In this document: in pieces, positions 7,325 to 7,805 of the stretch
Numbering within the stretch: position 1 is the first letter of the stretch
Layout: the number at the start of each line of letters is the position of its first letter
Assembly: GCA_964525605.1 (NCBI GenBank)
Contig: CAZGKT010000076.1
Coordinates: 1-7,805, forward strand
Length of the DNA: 7,805 nucleotides
Source of the DNA: CAVTWJ01 sp964525605
Lineage (GTDB): Bacteria; Oederibacteriota; Muellerivitia; Muellerivitales; Muellerivitaceae
Direction of reading: 5' to 3'
Position numbers and translations under genes: made by a program
Notes under the pieces: generated by a model
Databases searched by the model: none
What the model was told of the DNA's origin: nothing
The model's input: the letters and a program-made list of their open reading frames with translations, nothing else

Positions 7325-7687
7325 ATGGCACCCTCCGATTTCCTAAGCCTGGATTTGCCCGCCCAATGCGAGAATTTGGCCGGTGAGATTAATAAGGTAT
7401 ACCAGCACCTTCCCTGGGCCGTTAAAAACGAGGCTGTGGCGCGTCTCAAGCGCCAGATACACGAATTGCCCGAGCAGGTCAAAAAAGCCCGCACCTCCTC
7501 CAGTGCCCTCAAGACCCAGAGGCACTTGAAGGAAGCCCTGGGGCTTTCCCACGAATGCGTGCCCCTGATGTCGCTGTGTCTGAAGAAGAATCTCCTGTCG
7601 GACGAGCTTCACGACCGGTGGATCAAACGGCTGGGCGCCATTCAGATTCAACTGGAAGAATGGCTGGGGGCAACCGGGGGGAAATAA
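7325..7687 (+). CDS. Small divergent four-helix-bundle protein (23S rRNA intervening-sequence/Avd-like fold)
   Basis: This 120-residue, mostly helical, soluble protein has no signal peptide or membrane segment. Its pattern resembles the four-helix-bundle proteins first known from 23S rRNA intervening sequences. A first helix ends in INKVYQHLPWAVKNEAVARL (22-41), and a second carries KRQIHELPEQVKKAR (42-56). A third, around ALKTQRHLKEALGLSHECVP (61-80), follows. Next come the typical LxxxLxxxGLLSxEL-like turn (CLKKNLLSDEL, 85-95) and a final helix IKRLGAIQIQLEEWL (100-114). The usual IPSNIAEG signature at the end of helix 2 is replaced by LPEQVKKA, so it is a divergent member. The ATG follows directly on the previous stop codon (TAA then ATG), with GGA 6 bases upstream, so it is probably co-translated. 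The family's role is generally scaffold-like oligomer formation and nucleic-acid or partner binding. The function here is unknown. Confidence 0.65.
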   Translation: MAPSDFLSLDLPAQCENLAGEINKVYQHLPWAVKNEAVARLKRQIHELPEQVKKARTSSSALKTQRHLKEALGLSHECVPLMSLCLKKNLLSDELHDRWIKRLGAIQIQLEEWLGATGGK

Positions 7688-7695
7688 AAAGCGGA

Positions 7696-7805
7696 TTATT
7701 CTTTCGGGCCCTGAAGCATGACCCGAATCATCGTTTCCAATTGAAGCGTCGAATGCCGGATTCCCTGATGCTCTTCCAAGAGATGGTTGGCTTTCCGAAG
7801 TACTT
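7696..7805 (-). CDS. C-terminal end of a probable cation diffusion facilitator (CzcD-like) metal efflux transporter
   Basis: On the minus strand a frame is open from the window edge to a TAA at 7698-7696 and gives 35 residues, so most of the gene lies beyond the right edge. The peptide LRKANHLLEEHQGIRHSTLQ, followed by LE, fits the end of the cytoplasmic domain of CDF metal/proton antiporters. There a helix is followed by a strand of the form GI-x-H-x-T-x-Q-x-E (here at 7764-7735, GIRHSTLQLE). CDF proteins export Zn, Co, Cd, Fe or Mn; the metal cannot be inferred from this tail. The gene is convergent with the four-helix-bundle gene, with 8 bases between the stop codons. One plus-strand frame is also open here, but it lacks a supported start. 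The short length limits certainty. Confidence 0.62.
   Translation of the reverse strand, partial: VLRKANHLLEEHQGIRHSTLQLETMIRVMLQGPKE

Noticed and set aside
7688..7805. Plus-strand open frame continuing after the four-helix-bundle stop codon
   Set aside because: It has no ribosome binding site or supported start, and the minus-strand frame gives a recognisable CDF-like C-terminus over the same bases.

Overview
This is a bacterial window of moderate GC content that looks chromosomal. I estimate low-to-mid 50s percent overall by eye. hpnE is locally GC-rich and the membrane-protein genes are clearly lower. Gene packing is tight, the ribosome binding sites are ordinary AGGA/GGAG types, and at least one TTG start is likely. 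The hpnC-hpnD-hpnE set places it in one of the many bacterial lineages that make squalene by the three-enzyme hydroxysqualene route. I cannot name a phylum from the sequence alone.

Layout: Six genes run left to right. Bases 2-745 hold the 3' part of hpnC, 785-1621 is hpnD, and 1641-2993 is hpnE. Together they convert two farnesyl diphosphates to squalene by way of presqualene diphosphate and hydroxysqualene. hpnE ends in a 4-base ATGA overlap with the first of two tandem, paralogous, multi-pass membrane glycosyltransferases of the GT-C/family 39 type (2990-5104 and 5162-7324). Each has about 14 predicted membrane segments and a C-terminal soluble domain of about 260-275 residues that ends in a TPR-like helix pair. 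A small, divergent four-helix-bundle protein (7325-7687) starts on the base after the second glycosyltransferase stop codon. The last 110 bases carry, on the minus strand, the C-terminus of what looks like a cation diffusion facilitator metal exporter, convergent with the other genes and only 8 bases away.

How the genes may work together: spacings of 39, 19, -4, 57 and 0 bases suggest one co-transcribed unit that starts upstream of the window. Squalene is normally the substrate for hopanoid (or sterol) cyclisation. No squalene-hopene cyclase is visible here. The tight coupling of squalene synthesis to two lipid-linked-sugar glycosyltransferases is the most interesting point of the window. It could mean glycosylation of a hopanoid or other envelope component, but that is inference.

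I see no rRNA, tRNA, CRISPR array, insertion sequence, origin or riboswitch, and no intergenic stretch longer than about 60 bases.
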